Origin: Megaustenia siamemsis
Taxonomy: Eukaryota; Mollusca; Gastropoda; Stylommatophora; Ariophantidae
Reading direction: 5' to 3'
Length of the DNA stretch: 64,000 nt
Assembly: GCA_032433765.1 (NCBI GenBank)
Contig: JAVIAB010000156.1
Coordinates: 84,675,015-84,739,014, forward strand
The notes below the pieces were generated by a model. The model was given only the letters and a program-made list of their open reading frames with translations. It was not told where the DNA came from and ran no database searches. Both the position numbers and the translations under genes were made by a program. This document shows positions 1-14,055 of the stretch, piece after piece. Positions within the stretch are counted from its first letter, which is position 1. Each line of letters starts with the position of its first letter.

Positions 1-3000
1 AAGCAGTCGAGTCTCGCTAGATGACACTTGTACGAGGAGGAGCTTAAGGGAGCAGTCGAGTCCTGCTAGATGACACGTGTACGAGGAGGAGCTTAAGGGA
101 ACAGTCGAGTCTCGCTAGATGACACTTGTATAAGGAGGAGCTTAAGGAACAGTCGAGTCTCGCTAGATGACACTTGTACGAGGAGGAGTTTAAGGGAGTA
201 GTCGAGTCTCGCTAGATGACACTTGTTCGAGGAGGAGCTTAAGGGAACAGTCGAGTCTCGCTAGATGACACTTGTACGAGGAGGAGCTTAAGGGAACAGT
301 CGAGTCTCGCTAGATGACACTTGTATAGGAGGAGCTTAAGGGAACAGTCGAGTCTCGCTAGATGACACTTGTACGAGGAGGAGCTTAAGGGAGTAGTCGA
401 GTCTCGCTAGATGACACTTGTTCGAGGAGGAGCTTAAGGGACAGTCGAGTCTCGCTAGATGACACTTGTTCCAGGAGGAGCTTAAGGGAACAGTCGAGTC
501 TCGCTAGATGACACTTGCATGACGAGGAGCTTAAGGGAACAGTCGAGTCTCGCTAGATGACACTTGTATAAGGAGGAGCTTAAGGGAACAGTCGAGTCTC
601 GCTAGATGACACTTGTATAAGGAGGAGCTTAAGCGAACAGTCGAGTCTCGCTAGATGACACTTGTATAAGGAGGAGCTTAAGGGAACAGTCGAGTCTCGC
701 TAGATGACACTTGTGCGAGGAGGAGCTTAAGGGAGCAGTCGAGTCTCGCTAGATGACACTTGTACGAGGAGGAGCTTAAGGGAGCAGTCGAGTCTCGCTA
801 GATGACACTTGTACGAGGAGGAGCTTAAGGGAGCAGTCGAGTCTCGCTAGATGACACTTGTACAGGAGGAGCTTAAGGGAGCAGTCGAGTCTCGCTAGAT
901 GACACTTGTACGAGGAGGAGCTTAAGGGAACAGTCGAGTCTCGCTAGATGACACTTGTACGAGGAGGAGCTTAAGGGAACAGTCGAGTCTCGCTAGATGA
1001 CACTTGTACGAGGAGGAGCTTAAGGGAGCAGTCGAGTCTCGCTAGATGACACTTGTACGAGGAGGAGTTAAGGGAGTAGTCGAGTCTCGCTAGATGACAC
1101 TTGTTCGAGGAGGAGCTTAAGGAACAGTCGAGTCTCGCTAGATGACACTTGTTCGAGGAGGAGCTTAAGGGAACAGTCGAGTCTCGCTAGATGACACTTG
1201 CATGACGAGGAGCTTAAGGAGCAGTCGAGCCTCGCTAGATGACACTTGTAAAAGGAGGAGCTTAAGGGAACAGTCGAGTCTCGCTAGATGACACTTGTAT
1301 AAGGAGGAGCTTAAGGGAACAGTCGAGTCTCGCTAGATGACACTTGTACGAGGAGGAGCTTAAGGGAGCAGTCGAGTCTCGCTAGATGACACTTGTACGA
1401 GGAGGAGCTTAAGGGAGCAGTCGAGTCTCGCTAGATGACACTTGTACGAGGAGGAGCTTAAGGGAGCAGTCGAGTCTCGCTAGATGACACTTGTACGAGG
1501 AGGAGCTTAAGGGAGCAGTCGAGTCTCGCTAGATGACACTTGTACGAGGAGGAGCTTAAGGGAACAGTCGAGTCTCGCTAGATGACACTTGTACGAGGAG
1601 GAGCTTAAGGGAGCAGTCGAGTCTCGCTAGATGACACTTGTACGAGGAGGAGCTTAAGGGAACAGTCGAGTCTCGCTAGATGACACTAGTACGAGGAGGA
1701 GCTTAAGGGAGCAGTCGAGTCTCGCTAGATGACACTTGTACGAGGAGGAGCTTAAGGGAGCAGTCGAGTCTCGCTAGATGACACTTGTACGAGGAGGAGC
1801 TTAAGGGAAGTAGTCGAGTCTCGCTAGATGACACTTGTTCGAGGAGGAGCTTAAGGGAACAGTCGAGTCTCGCTAGATGACACTTGTTCAGGAGGAGCTT
1901 AAGGGAACAGTCGAGTCTCGCTAGATGACACTTGCATGACGAGGAGCTTAAGGGAGCAGTCGAGTCCTCGCTAGATGACACTTGTAAAAGGAGGAGCTTA
2001 AGGGAACAGTCGAGTCTCGCTAGATGACACTTGTACGAGGAGGAGCTTAAGGAAGCAGTCGAGTCTCGCTAGATGACACTTGTACGAGGAGGAGCTTAAG
2101 GGAGCAGTCGAGTCCTCGCTAGATGACACTTGTACGAGGAGGAGCTTAAGGGAACAGTCGAGTCTCGCTAGATGACACTTGTATAAGGAGGAGCTTAAGG
2201 AACAGTCGAGTCTCGCTAGATGACACTTGTACGAGGAGGAGCTTAAGGGAGCAGTCGAGTCTCGCTAGATGACACTAGTACGAGGAGGAGCTTAAGGGAG
2301 CAGTCGAGTCTCGCTAGATGACACTTGTACGAGGAGAGCTTAAGGGAGCAGTCGAGTCTCGCTAGATGACACTTTACGAGAGGAGCTTAAGGGAGCAGTC
2401 GAGTCTCGCTAGATGACACTTGTACGAGGAGGAGCTTAAGGGAACAGTCGAGTCTCGCTAGATGACACTTGTACGAAGGAGCTTAAGGGAACAGTCGAGT
2501 CTCGCTAGATGACACTTGTACGAGGAGGAGCTTAAGGGACAGTCGAGTCTCGCTAGATGACACTTGTACGAGGAGGAGCTTAAGGGAACAGTCGAGTCTC
2601 GCTAGATGACACTTGTTCCAGGAGGAGCTTAAGGGAACAGTCGAGTCTCGCTAGATGACACTTGTATGAGGAGGAGCTTAAGGGAACAGTCGAGTCTCGC
2701 TAGATGACACTTGTATAAGGAGGAGCTTAAGGGAACAGTCGAGTCTCGCTAGATGACACTTGTATAAGGAGGAGCTTAAGGGAACAGCCGAGTCTCGCTA
2801 GATGACACTTGTATAAGGAGGAGCTTAAGGGAACAGTCGAGTCTCGCTAGATGACACTTGTGCGAGGAGGAGCTTAAGGGAGCAGTCGAGTCTCGCTAGA
2901 TGACACTTGTACGAGGAGGAGCTTAAGGGAGCAGTCGAGTCTCGCTAGATGACACTTGTACGAGGAGGAGCTTAAGGGAGCAGTCGAGTCTCGCTAGATG

Positions 3001-6000
3001 ACACTTGTACGAGGAGGAGCTTAAGGGAGCAGTCGAGTCTCGCTAGATGACACTTGTACGAGGAGGAGCTTAAGGGAACAGTCGAGTCTCGCTAGATGAC
3101 ACTTGTACGAGGAGGAGCTTAAGGGAACAGTCGAGTCTCGCTAGATGACACTTGTACGAGGAGGAGCTTAAGGGAGCAGTCGAGTCTCGCTAGATGACAC
3201 TTGTACGAGGAGCTTTAAGGGAGTAGTCGAGTCTCGCTAGATGACACTTGTTCGAGGAGGAGCTTAAGGGAACAGTCGAGTCTCGCTAGATGACACTTGT
3301 TCCAGGAGGAGCTTAAGGAACAGTCGAGTCTCGCTAGATGACACTTGTATGAGGAGGAGCTTAAGGGAGCAGTCGAGCCTCGCTAGATGACACTTGTAAA
3401 GGAGGAGCTTAAGGAACAGTCGAGTCTCGCTAGATGACACTTGTATAAGGAGGAGCTTAAGGAACAGTCGAGTCTCGCTAGATGACACTTGTGCGAGGAG
3501 GAGCTTAAGGGAGCAGTCGAGTCTCGCTAGATGACATTGTACGAGGAGGAGCTTAAGGGAGCAGTCGAGTCTCGCTAGATGACACTTGTACGAGGAGGAG
3601 CTTAAGGGAACAGTCGAGTCTCGCTAGATGACACTTGTACGAGGAGGAGCTTAAGGGAACAGTCGAGTCTCGCTAGATGACACTTGTACGAGGAGGAGCT
3701 TAAGGGAACAGTCGAGTCTCGCTAGATGACACTTGTATCGAGGAGGAGCTTAAGGGAACAGTCGAGTCTCGCTAGATGACACTTGTACGAGGAGGAGCTT
3801 AAGGGAACAGTCGAGTCTCGCTAGATGACACTTGTATGAGGAGGAGCTTAAGGGAACAGTCGAGTCTCGCTAGATGACACTTGTACGAGGAGGAGCTTAA
3901 GGAAGCAGTCGAGTCTCGCTAGATGACACTTGTACGAGGAGGAGCTTAAGGGAGCAGTCGAGTCTCGCTAGATGACACGTGTACGAGGAGGAGCTTAAGG
4001 GAACAGTCGAGTCTCGCTAGATGACACTTGTATAAGGAGGAGCTTAAGGGAACAGTCGAGTCTCGCTAGATGACACTTGCATGACGAGGAGCTTAAGGGA
4101 CAGTCGAGTCTCGCTAGATGACACTTGTATAAGGAGGAGCTTAAGGGAACAGTCGAGTCTCGCTAGATGACACTTGTATAGGAGGAGCTTAAGGAACAGT
4201 CGAGTCTCGCTAGATGACACTTGTAAGGAGGAGCTTAAGGGAGCAGTCGAGTCTCGCTAGATGACACTTGTGCGAGGAGGAGCTTAAGGGAGCAGTCGAG
4301 TCTCGCTAGATGACACTAGTACGAGGAGGAGCTTAAGGGAGCAGTCGAGTCTCGCTAGATGACACTTGTACGAGGAGGAGCTTAAGGGAGCAGTCGAGTC
4401 TCGCTAGATGACACTTTTACGAGGAGGAGCTTAAGGGAGCAGTCGAGTCTCGCTAGATGACACTTGTACGAGGAGGAGCTTAAGGGAACAGTCGAGTCTC
4501 GCTAGATGACACTTGTACGAGGAGGAGCTTAGGGAACAGTCGAGTCTCGCTAGATGACACTAGTACGAGGAGGAGCTTAAGGGAGCAGTCGAGTCTCGCT
4601 AGATGACACTTGTACGAGGAGGAGCTTAAGGGAGCAGTCGAGTCTCGCTAGATGACACTTGTACGAGGAGGAGTTAAGGGAGTAGTCGAGTCTCGCTAGA
4701 TGACACTTGTTCGAGGAGGAGCTTAAGGGAACAGTCGAGTCTCGCTAGATGACACTTGTAAGGAGGAGCTTAAGGGAACAGTCGAGTCTCGCTAGATGAC
4801 ACTTGCATGACGAGGAGCTTAAGGGAGCAGTCGTCCTCGCTAGATGACACTTGTATAAGGAGGAGCTTAAGGGAACAGTCGAGCCTCGCTAGATGACACT
4901 TGTATAAGGAGAGCTTAAGGGGAACAGTCGAGTCTCGCTAGATGACACTTGTATAGGAGGAGCTTAAGGGAACAGTCGAGTCTCGCTAGATGACACTTGT
5001 ATAAGGAGGAGCTTAAGGGAACAGTCGAGTCTCGCTAGATGACACTTGTATAAGGAGGAGCTTAAGGGAGCAGTCGAGTCTCGCTAGATGACACTTGTAA
5101 GGAGGAGCTTAAGGGACAGTCGAGTCTCGCTAGATGACACTTGTATAATGAGGAGCTTAAGGGACAGTCGAGTCTCGCTAGATGACACTTGTATAAGGAG
5201 GAGCTTAAGGAACAGTCGAGTCTCGCTAGATGACACTTGTATAAGGAGGAGCTTAAGGGAACAGTCGAGTCCTCGCTAGATGACACTTGTACGAAGGAGG
5301 AGCTTAAGGGACAGTCGAGTCTCGCTAGATGACACTTGTACGAGGAGGAGCTTAAGGGAACAGTCGAGTCTCGCTAGATGACACTTGTATAAGGAGAGCT
5401 TAAGGGAACAGTCGAGTCTCGCTAGATGACACTTGTACAAGGAGGAGCTTAAGGGACAGTCGAGTCTCGCTAGATGACACTTGTATAAGGAGGAGCTTAA
5501 GGGAACAGTCGAGTCCTCGCTAGATGACACTTGTATAGGAGGAGCTTAAGGAACAGTCGAGTCTCGCTAGATGACACTTGTATAAGGAGGAGCTTAGGGA
5601 ACAGTCGAGTCTCGCTAGATGACACTTGTACGAGGAGGAGCTTAAGGGAGCAGTCGAGTCTCGCTAGATGACACTTGTACGAGGAGGAGCTTAGGGACAG
5701 TCGAGTCTCGCTAGATGACACTTGTACGAGGAGGAGCTTAAGGGAGCAGTCGAGTCTCGCTAGATGACACTTTTTCGAGGAGGAGCTTAAGGGAACAGTC
5801 GAGTCTCGCTAGATGACACTTACGAGGAGGAGCTTAAGGGAGCAGTCGAGTCTCGCTAGATGACACTTGACGAGGAGGAGCTTAAGGGAACAGTCGAGTC
5901 TCGCTAGATGACACTAGTACGAGGAGGAGCTTAAGGAGCAGTCGAGTCTCGCTAGATGACACTTGTACGAGGAGGAGCTTAAGGGAGCAGTCGAGTCCTG

Positions 6001-9000
6001 CTAGATGACACTGTACGAGGAGGAGCTTAAGGAACAGTCGAGTCTCGCTAGATGACACTTGTATAAGGAGGAGCTTAAGGGAACAGTCGAGTCTCGCTAG
6101 ATGACACTTGTACGAGGAGGAGTTGAAGGGAGTAGTCGAGTCTCGCTAGATGACACTTGTTTCAGGGGAGGAGCTTAAGGGAACAGTCGAGTCTCGCTAG
6201 ATGACACTTGTATAAGAGGAGCTTAAGGGACAGTCGAGTCTCGCTAGATGACACTTGTACGAGGAGAGCTTAAGGAACAGTCGAGTCTCGCTAGATGACA
6301 CTTGTACGAGGAGGAGCTTAAGGGACAGTCGAGTCTCGCTAGATGACACTTGTACGAGGAGGAGCTTAAGGGAACAGTCGAGCCTCGCTAGATGACACTT
6401 GTATAAGGAGGAGCTTAAGGGAACAGTCGAGTCTCGCTAGATGACACTTGTGCGAGGAGGAGCTTAAGGGAGCAGTCGAGTCTCGCTAGATGACACTAGT
6501 ACGAGGAGGAGCTTAAGGGAGCAGTCGAGTCTCGCTAGATGACACTTGTACGAGGAAGAGCTTAAGGGAGCAGTCGAGTCTCGCTAGATGACACTTTTTC
6601 GAGGAGGAGCTTAAGGGAGCTGTCGAGTCTCGCTAGACGACACTAGTACGAGGAGGAGCTTAAGGGAACAGTCGAGTCTCGCTAGATGACACTTGTACGG
6701 GAGAGCTTAAGGGAACAGTCGAGTCTCGCTAGATGACACTAGTACGAGGAGGAGCTTAAGGGAGCAGTCGAGTCTCGCTAGATGACACTTGTACGAGGAG
6801 GAGCTTAAGGGAGCAGTCGAGTCCTGCTAGATGACACGTGTACGAGGAGGAGCTTAAGGGAACAGTCGAGCCTCGCTAGATGACACTTGTATAAGGAGGA
6901 GCTTAAGGGAACAGTCGAGTCTCGCTAGATGACACTTGTACGAGGAGGAGTTGAAGGGAGTAGTCGAGTCTCGCTAGATGACACTTGTTCGAGGAGGAGC
7001 TTAAGGAGCAGTCGAGTCTCGCTAGATGACACTTGTACGAGGAGGAGCTTAAGGAACAGTCGAGTCTCGCTAGATGACACTTGTTTCGAGAGGAGCTTAA
7101 GGGAACAGTCGAGTCTCGCTAGATGACACTTGTATAAGGAGGAGCTTAAGGGAACAGTCGAGTCTCGCTAGATGACACTTGTATAAGGAGGAGCTTAAGG
7201 GAACAGTCGAGTCTCGCTAGATGACACTTGTACGAGGAGGAGCTTAAGGAACAGTCGAGTCTCGCTAGATGACACTTGTACGAGGAGGAGCTTAAGGGAG
7301 CAGTCGAGTCCTCGCTAGATGACACTTGTACGAGGAGGAGCTTAAGGGAACAGTCGAGTCTCGCTAGATGACACTTGTATAAGGAGGAGCTTAAGGGAAC
7401 AGTCGAGTCTCGCTAGATGACACTTGTATAAGGAGGAGCTTAAGGGAACAGTCGAGTCTCGCTAGATGACACTTGTACGAGGAGGAGCTTAAGGGAGCAG
7501 TCGAGTCTCGCTAGATGACACTGTACGAGGAGGAGCTTAAGGGAGCAGTCGAGTCTCGCTAGATGACACTTGTACGAGGAGGAGCTTAAGGGAACAGTCG
7601 AGTCTCGCTAGATGACACTTGTACCGGAGGAGCTTAGGAACAGTCGAGTCTCGCTAGATGACACTTGCATACGAGGAGGAGCTTAAGGGAACAGTCGAGT
7701 CTCGCTAGATGACACTTGTACGAGGAGGAGCTTAAGGAGCAGTCGAGTCTCGCTAGATGACACTTGTACGACGAGGAGCTTAAGGGAACAGTCGAGTCCT
7801 CGCTAGATGACACTTGTCCGAGGAGGAGCTTAAGGGAACAGTCGAGCCTCGCTAGATGACACTTGTATAAGGAGGAGCTTAAGGGAACAGTCGAGTCTCG
7901 CTAGATGACACTTGTACGAGGAGAGTTTAAGGAGTAGTCGAGTCTCGCTAGATGACACTTGTTCGAGGAGGAGCTTAAGGGAACAGTCGAGTCTCGCTAG
8001 ATGACACTTGTACGAGGAGGAGCTTAAGGGAGCAGTCGAGTCTCGCTAGATGACACTTGTACGAGGAGGAGCTTAAGGAGCAGTCGAGTCTCGCTAGATG
8101 ACACTTGTACGAGGAGGAGCTTAAGGGAGTAGTCGAGTCTCGCTAGATGACACTTGTTCGAGGAGGAGCTTAAGGAACAGTCGAGTCTCGCTAGATGACA
8201 CTTGTTCCAGGAGGAGCTTAAGGAACAGTCGAGTCTCGCTAGATGACACTTGTGACGAGGAGCTTAAGGGAGCAGTCGAGCCTCGCTAGATGACACTTGT
8301 AAAAGGAGGAGCTTAAGGGAACAGTCGAGTCCTCGCTAGATGACACTTGTACGAGGAGGAGCTTAAGGAAGCAGTCGAGTCTCGCTAGATGACACTTGTA
8401 CGACGAGGAGCTTAAGGGAGCAGTCGAGTCCTGCTAGATGACACGTGTACGAGGAGGATCTTAAGGGAACAGTCGAGCCTCGCTAGATGACACTTGTATA
8501 AGGAGGAGCTTAAGGGAACAGTCGAGTCTCGCTAGATGACACTTGTACGAGGAGGAGTTGAAGGGAGTAGTCGAGTCTCGCTAGATGACACTTGTTCGAG
8601 GAGGAGCTTAAGGGAACAGTCGAGTCTCGCTAGATGACACTTGTTCCAGGAGGAGCTTAAGGGAACAGTCGAGTCTCGCTAGATGACACTTGCATGACGA
8701 GGAGCTTAAGGGAACAGTCGAGTCTCGCTAGATGACACTTGTACGAGGAGGAGCTTAAGGAAGCAGTCGAGTCTCGCTAGATGACACTTGTACGACGAGG
8801 AGCTTAAGGGAGCAGTCGAGTCCTGCTAGATGACACGTGTACGAGGAGGAGCTTAAGGGAACAGTCGAGCCTCGCTAGATGACACTTGTATAAGGAGGAG
8901 CTTAAGGGAACAGTCGAGTCTCGCTAGATGACACTTGTACGAATGAGGAGCTTAAGGAACAGTCGAGTCTCGCTAGATGACACTTGTATAAGGAGGATCT

Positions 9001-12000
9001 TAAGGGAACAGTCGAGTCTCGCTAGATGACGACACTTGTATAAGGAGGAGCTTAAGGGAACAGTCGAGTCTCGCTAGATGACACTTGTATAGGGAGGAGC
9101 TTAAGGGCACAGTCGAGTCTCGCTAGATGACACTTGTATAGGAGGATCTTAAGGGAACAGTCGAGTCTCGCTAGATGACACTTGTATAAGGAGGATCTTA
9201 GGGAACAGTCGAGTCTCGCTAGATGACACTTGTTAAGGAGGATCTTAAGGGAACAGTCGAGTCTCGCTAGACGACACTTGTATAAGGAGGATCTTAAGGG
9301 AACAGTCGAGTCTCGCTAGATGACACTTGTACGAGGAGGAGCTTAAGGAAGCAGTCGATTCTCGCTAGATGACACTTGTACGACGAGGAGCTTAAGGGAG
9401 CAGTTGAGTCCTGCTAGATGACACGTGTACGAGGAGGATCTTAAGGGAACAGTCGAGCCTCGCTAGATGACACTTGTATAAGGAGGAGCTTAAGGGAACA
9501 GTCGAGTCTCGCTAGATGACACTTGTGCGAGGAGGAGCTTAAGGGAGCAGTCGAGTCTCGCTAGATGACACTAGTACGAGGAGGAGCTTAAGGGAGCAGT
9601 CGAGTCTCGCTAGATGACACTTGTACGAGGAAGAGCTTAAGGGAGCAGTCGAGTCTCGCTAGATGACACTTTTTCGAGGAGGAGCTTAAGGGAGCTGTCG
9701 AGTCTCGCTAGACGACACTAGAACGAGGAGGAGCTTAAGGGAACAGTCGAGTCTCGCTAGATGACACTTGTACGAGGAGGAGCTTAAGGGAACAGTCGAG
9801 TCTCGCTAGATGTCACTAGTACGAGGAGGAGCTTAAGGGAGCAGTCGAGTCTCGCTAGATGACACTTGTACGAGGAGGAGCTTAAGGGAGCAGTCGAGTC
9901 CTGCTAGATGACACGTGTACGAGGAGGAGCTTAAGGGAACAGTCGAGCCTCGCTAGATGACACTTGTATAAGGAGGAGCTTAAGGGAACAGTCGAGTCTC
10001 GCTAGATGACACTTGTACGAGGAGGAGTTGAAGGGAGTAGTCGAGTCTCGCTAGATGACACTTGTTCGAGGAGGAGCTTAAGGGAACAGTCGAGTCTCGC
10101 TAGATGACACTTGTATAAGGAGGAGCTTAAGGGAACAGTCGAGCCTCGCTAGATGACACTTGTATAAGGAGGAGCTTAAGCGAACAGCCGAGTCTCGCTA
10201 GATGACACTTGTATAAGGAGGAGCTTAAACGAACAGTCGAGTCTCGCTAGATGACACTTGTGCGAGGAGGAGCTTAAGGGAGCAGTCGAGTCTCGCTAGA
10301 TGACACTAGTACGAGGAGGAGCTTAAGGGAGTAGTCGAGTCTCGCTAGATGACACTTGTTCGAGGAGGAGCTTAAGGGAACAGTCGAGTCTCGCTAGATG
10401 ACACTTGTTCCAGGAGGAGCTTAAGGGAACAGTCGAGTCTCGCTAGATGACACTTGCATGACGAGGAGCTTAAGGGAACAGTCGAGTCTCGCTAGATGAC
10501 ACTTGTACGAGGAGGAGCTTAAGGAAGCAGTCGAGTCTCGCTAGATGACACTTGTACGACGAGGAGCTTAAGGGAGCAGTCGAGTCCTGCTAGATGACAC
10601 GTGTACGAGGAGGAGCTTAAGGGAACAGTCGAGCCTCGCTAGATGACACTTGTATAAGGAGGAGCTTAAGGGAACAGTCGAGTCTCGCTAGATGACACTT
10701 GTACGAGGAGGAGTTGAAGGGAGTAGTCGAGTCTCGCTAGATGACACTTGTTCGAGGAGGAGCTTAAGGGAACAGTCGAGTCTCGCTAGATGACACTAGT
10801 ACGAGGAGGAGCTTAAGGGAGCAGTCGAGTCTCGCTAGATGACACTTGTACGAGGAGGAGCTTAAGGGAGCAGTCGAGTCTCGCTAGATGACACTTGTAC
10901 GAGGAGGAGTTGAAGGGAGTAGTCGAGTCTCGCTAGATGACACTTGTTCGAGGAGGAGCTTAAGGGAACAGTCGAGTCTCGCTAGATGACACTTGTTCCA
11001 GGAGGAGCTTAAGGGAACAGTCGAGTCTCGCTAGATGACACTTGCATGACGAGGAGCTTAAGGGAGCAGTCGAGCCTCGCTAGATGACACTTGTAAAAGG
11101 AGGAGCTTAAGGGAACAGTCAAGCCTCGCTAGATGACACTTGTACGAGGAGGAGCTTAAGGAAGCAGTCGAGTCTCGCTAGATGACACTTGTACGACGAG
11201 GAGCTTAAGGGAGCAGTTGAGTCCTGCTAGATGACACGTGTACGAGGAGGATCTTAAGGGAACAGTCGAGCCTCGCTAGATGACACTTGTATAAGGAGGA
11301 GCTTAAGGGAACAGTCGAGTCTCGCTAGATGACACTTGTACGAGGAGGAGTTGAAGGGAGTAGTCGAGTCTCGCTAGATGACACTTGTTCGAGGAGGAGC
11401 TTAAGGGAACAGTCGAGTCTCGCTAGATGACACTTGTTCCAGGAGGAGCTTAAGGGAACAGTCGAGTCTCGCTAGATGACACTTGCATGACGAGGAGCTT
11501 AAGGGAACAGTCGAGTCTCGCTAGATGACACTTGTACGAGGAGGAGCTTAAGGAAGCAGTCGAGTCTCGCTAGATGACTCTTGTACGACGAGGAGCTTAA
11601 GGGAGCAGTCGAGTCCTGCTAGATGACACGTGTACGAGGAGGAGCTTAAGGGAACAGTCGAGCCTCGCTAGATTACACTTGTACGAGGAAGAGCTTAAGG
11701 GAGCAGTCGAGTCTCGCTAGATGACACTTTTTCGAGGAGGAGCTTAAGGGAGCTGTCGAGTCTCGCTAGACGACACTAGTACGAGGAGGAGCTTAAGGGA
11801 ACAGTCGAGTCTCGCTAGATGACACTTGTACGAGGAGGAGCTTAAGGGAACAGTCGAGTCTCGCTAGATGACACTAGTACGAGGAGGAGCTTAAGGGAGC
11901 AGTCGAGTCTCGCTAGATGACACTTGTACGAGGAGGAGCTTAAGGGAGCAGTCGAGTCTCGCTAGATGACACTTGTACGAGGAGGAGTTGAAGGGAGTAG

Positions 12001-12909
12001 TCGAGTCTCGCTAGATGACACTTGTTCGAGGAGGAGCTTAAGGGAACAGTCGAGTCTCGCTAGATGACACTTGTATAAGGAGGAGCTTAAGGGAACAGTC
12101 GAGTCTCGCTAGATGACACTTGCATGACGAGGAGCTTAAGGAGCAGTCGAGCCTCGCTAGATGACACTTGTATAAGGAGGAGCTTAAGGGAACAGTCGAG
12201 TCTCGCTAGATGACACTTGTATAAGGAGGATCTTAAGGGAACAGTCGAGTCTCGCTAGATGACACTTGTATAAGGAGGATCTTAAGGGAACAGTCGAGTC
12301 TCGCTAGATGACACTTGTATAAGGAGGATCTTAAGGGAACAGTCGAGTCTCGCTAGATGACACTTGTATAAGGAGGAGCTTAAGGGAACAGTCGAGTCTC
12401 GCTAGATGACACTTGTATAAGGAGGATCTTAAGGGAACAGTCGAGTCTCGCTAGACGACACTTGTATAATGAGGATCTTAAGGGAACAGTCGAGTCTCGT
12501 TAGACGACACTTGTATAAGGAGGATCTTAAGGGAACAGTCGAGTCTCGCTAGACGACACTTGTATAAGGAGGATCTTAAGGGAACAGTCGAGTCTCGCTA
12601 GATGACACTTGTATAAGGAGGATCTTAAGGGCACAGTCGAGTCTCGCTAGACGACACTTGTATAAGGAGGATCTTAAGGGAACAGTCGAGTCTCGCTAGA
12701 TGACACTTGTATAAGGAGGATCTTAAGGGAACAGTCGAGTCTCGCTAGATGACACTTGTATAAGGAGGATCTTAAGGGAACAGTCGAGTCTCGCTAGACG
12801 ACACTTGTATAAGGAGGATCTTAAGGGAACAGTCGAGTCTCGCTAGATGACACTTGTATAAGGAGGACCTTAAGGGAACAGTCGAGTCTCGCTAGACGAC
12901 ACTTGTACA
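1..12909. repeat. 49-bp satellite array, about 265 copies
   Basis: Head-to-tail units of 49 bp (variants about 45-50) fill the first 12.9 kb and run off the left edge of the window. Each unit carries the near-invariant block AGTCGAGTCTCGCTAGATGA, then CACTTGTAC, GAGGAGGAG and CTTAAGGGA. Variation is concentrated between CTTG and GAGG (TAC, TATAA, TTC, TGC, TTCCA, CATGA) and in GGAGC versus GGAAC or GTAGT. Rare variants recur in the same order, so the array has higher-order structure. The short reading frames inside it are repeat translations, not genes. The array stops sharply near 12909. Confidence 0.98.
12180..12909. repeat. Homogenised edge block of the 49-bp satellite
   Basis: The last 14-15 units are nearly uniform and carry GGAGGATCTTAAGG in place of GGAGGAGCTTAAGG, mostly with TATAAGG spacers and several CTAGACGACAC variants. 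GGATC variants occur only sporadically further left (for example 8450-9300). The block looks like a recent local amplification at the array boundary. Confidence 0.8.
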
Positions 12910-13450
12910 AGTTTAGAACAGGGCGATATTTGACGGCGACTGATAGGTTCCTGTGATGAGAGTAAAGTTGATTTCTTCGACAACAAGAGCTTGTTGTCCT
13001 ACTTTGTCCACGTGGTTGCTATGAACGTTGTCACTGTCCTGCCGACTTGCTGTTCCTCAATTGACCACGTGACTGCTGTCCTTCGATGTTTGAAGGTGTC
13101 TGTCCGTACCTGCCGAGGCGAACCTCTCAACCATACAACAGGTGCATCGGAGGAGCGGCCTACCTTGAAGTCTCTATGACGTGTGTTTGCTGATAGCTCA
13201 ATGTGTGTGTCTCGTTACTGCTACACCATCATCACTGCACATAAGACGAACCCATAGGTGCCTGGATGTCCCTCTCGAGAACATCAGAGGATAATCGTAG
13301 CCCACGTGCACGATCTCCGTAGCACGGCCTAGGATCCATGGTGTGAGGAGGTTTCTGCTGACAACTTTGCCCTGGCAGCGACCACATTTATGACCTACTC
13401 TTTTAGATTTATCTGCCAAGGCTTCTTTAACGTCTGCTACTGCACACATG
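12910..13450. other. Non-repetitive interval, no recognised gene
   Basis: Mixed-composition sequence between two arrays. A minus-strand open frame (13198-13449, 83 codons) has a Cys-rich patch (HKCGRCQGK) and ordinary amino-acid composition, but I do not recognise a family and see no start context or splice evidence. A plus-strand frame at 12991-13179 is equally anonymous. It could be decayed transposon or gene sequence. Confidence 0.4.
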
Positions 13451-14055
13451 CCGTCCTGTTTATTACCGTCCTGTTATTGCCGTCCTGTTTATTGCCGTCC
13501 TGTGTATTGCCGTTCTGTTTATTTCCGTCCTGTTTATTGCCGTCCTGTTTTTTGCCGTCCTGTTTATTGCCGTTCTGTTTATTTCCGTCCTGTTTATTGC
13601 CGTTCTGTTTATTTCCGTCCTGTTTATTGCTGTTCTGTTTATTGCCGTTCTGTTTATTGCCGTTCTGTTTATTGCCGTCCTGTTTATTGCCGTTCTGTTT
13701 ATTGCCGTCCTGTTTATTGCCGTCCTGTTTATTGCCGTTCTGTTTATTGCCGTTCTGTTTATTTCCGTCCTGTTTATTGCCGTTCTGTTTATTGCCGTTC
13801 TGTTTATTTCCGTTCTGTTTATTGCCGTTCTGTTTATTGCCGTCCTGTTTATTGCCGTCCTGTTTATTGCCGTTCTGTTTATTGCCGTTCTGTTTATTTC
13901 CGTCCTGTTTATTGCCGTTCTGTTTATTTCCGTCCTGTTTATAGCCGTTCTGTTATTTCCGTCCTGTTTATTGCTGTTCTGTTTATTGCCGTCCTGTTTA
14001 TTGCCGTCCTGTTTATTGCTGTCCTGTGTATTGCCGTTCTGTTTATTGCCATTCT
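13451..14055. repeat. 15-bp minisatellite, about 40 copies
   Basis: Unit CCGTCCTGTTTATTG with C/T changes (GTTCTG, ATTTCC). Because 15 is a multiple of 3, all frames lacking a stop in the unit stay open. This yields Leu-Pro-Ser-Cys-Leu and Tyr-Cys-Arg-Pro-Val pentapeptide repeats on the plus strand, which I treat as artefacts of the repeat. Confidence 0.97.

Noticed and set aside
1..12909. Bidirectional small ORFs (MSSSETRL..., MTLVRRSLR...) as a peptide gene family
   Set aside because: They are frames of the 49-bp satellite broken at every indel; length is limited by unit-length variation and there is no conserved start or stop.
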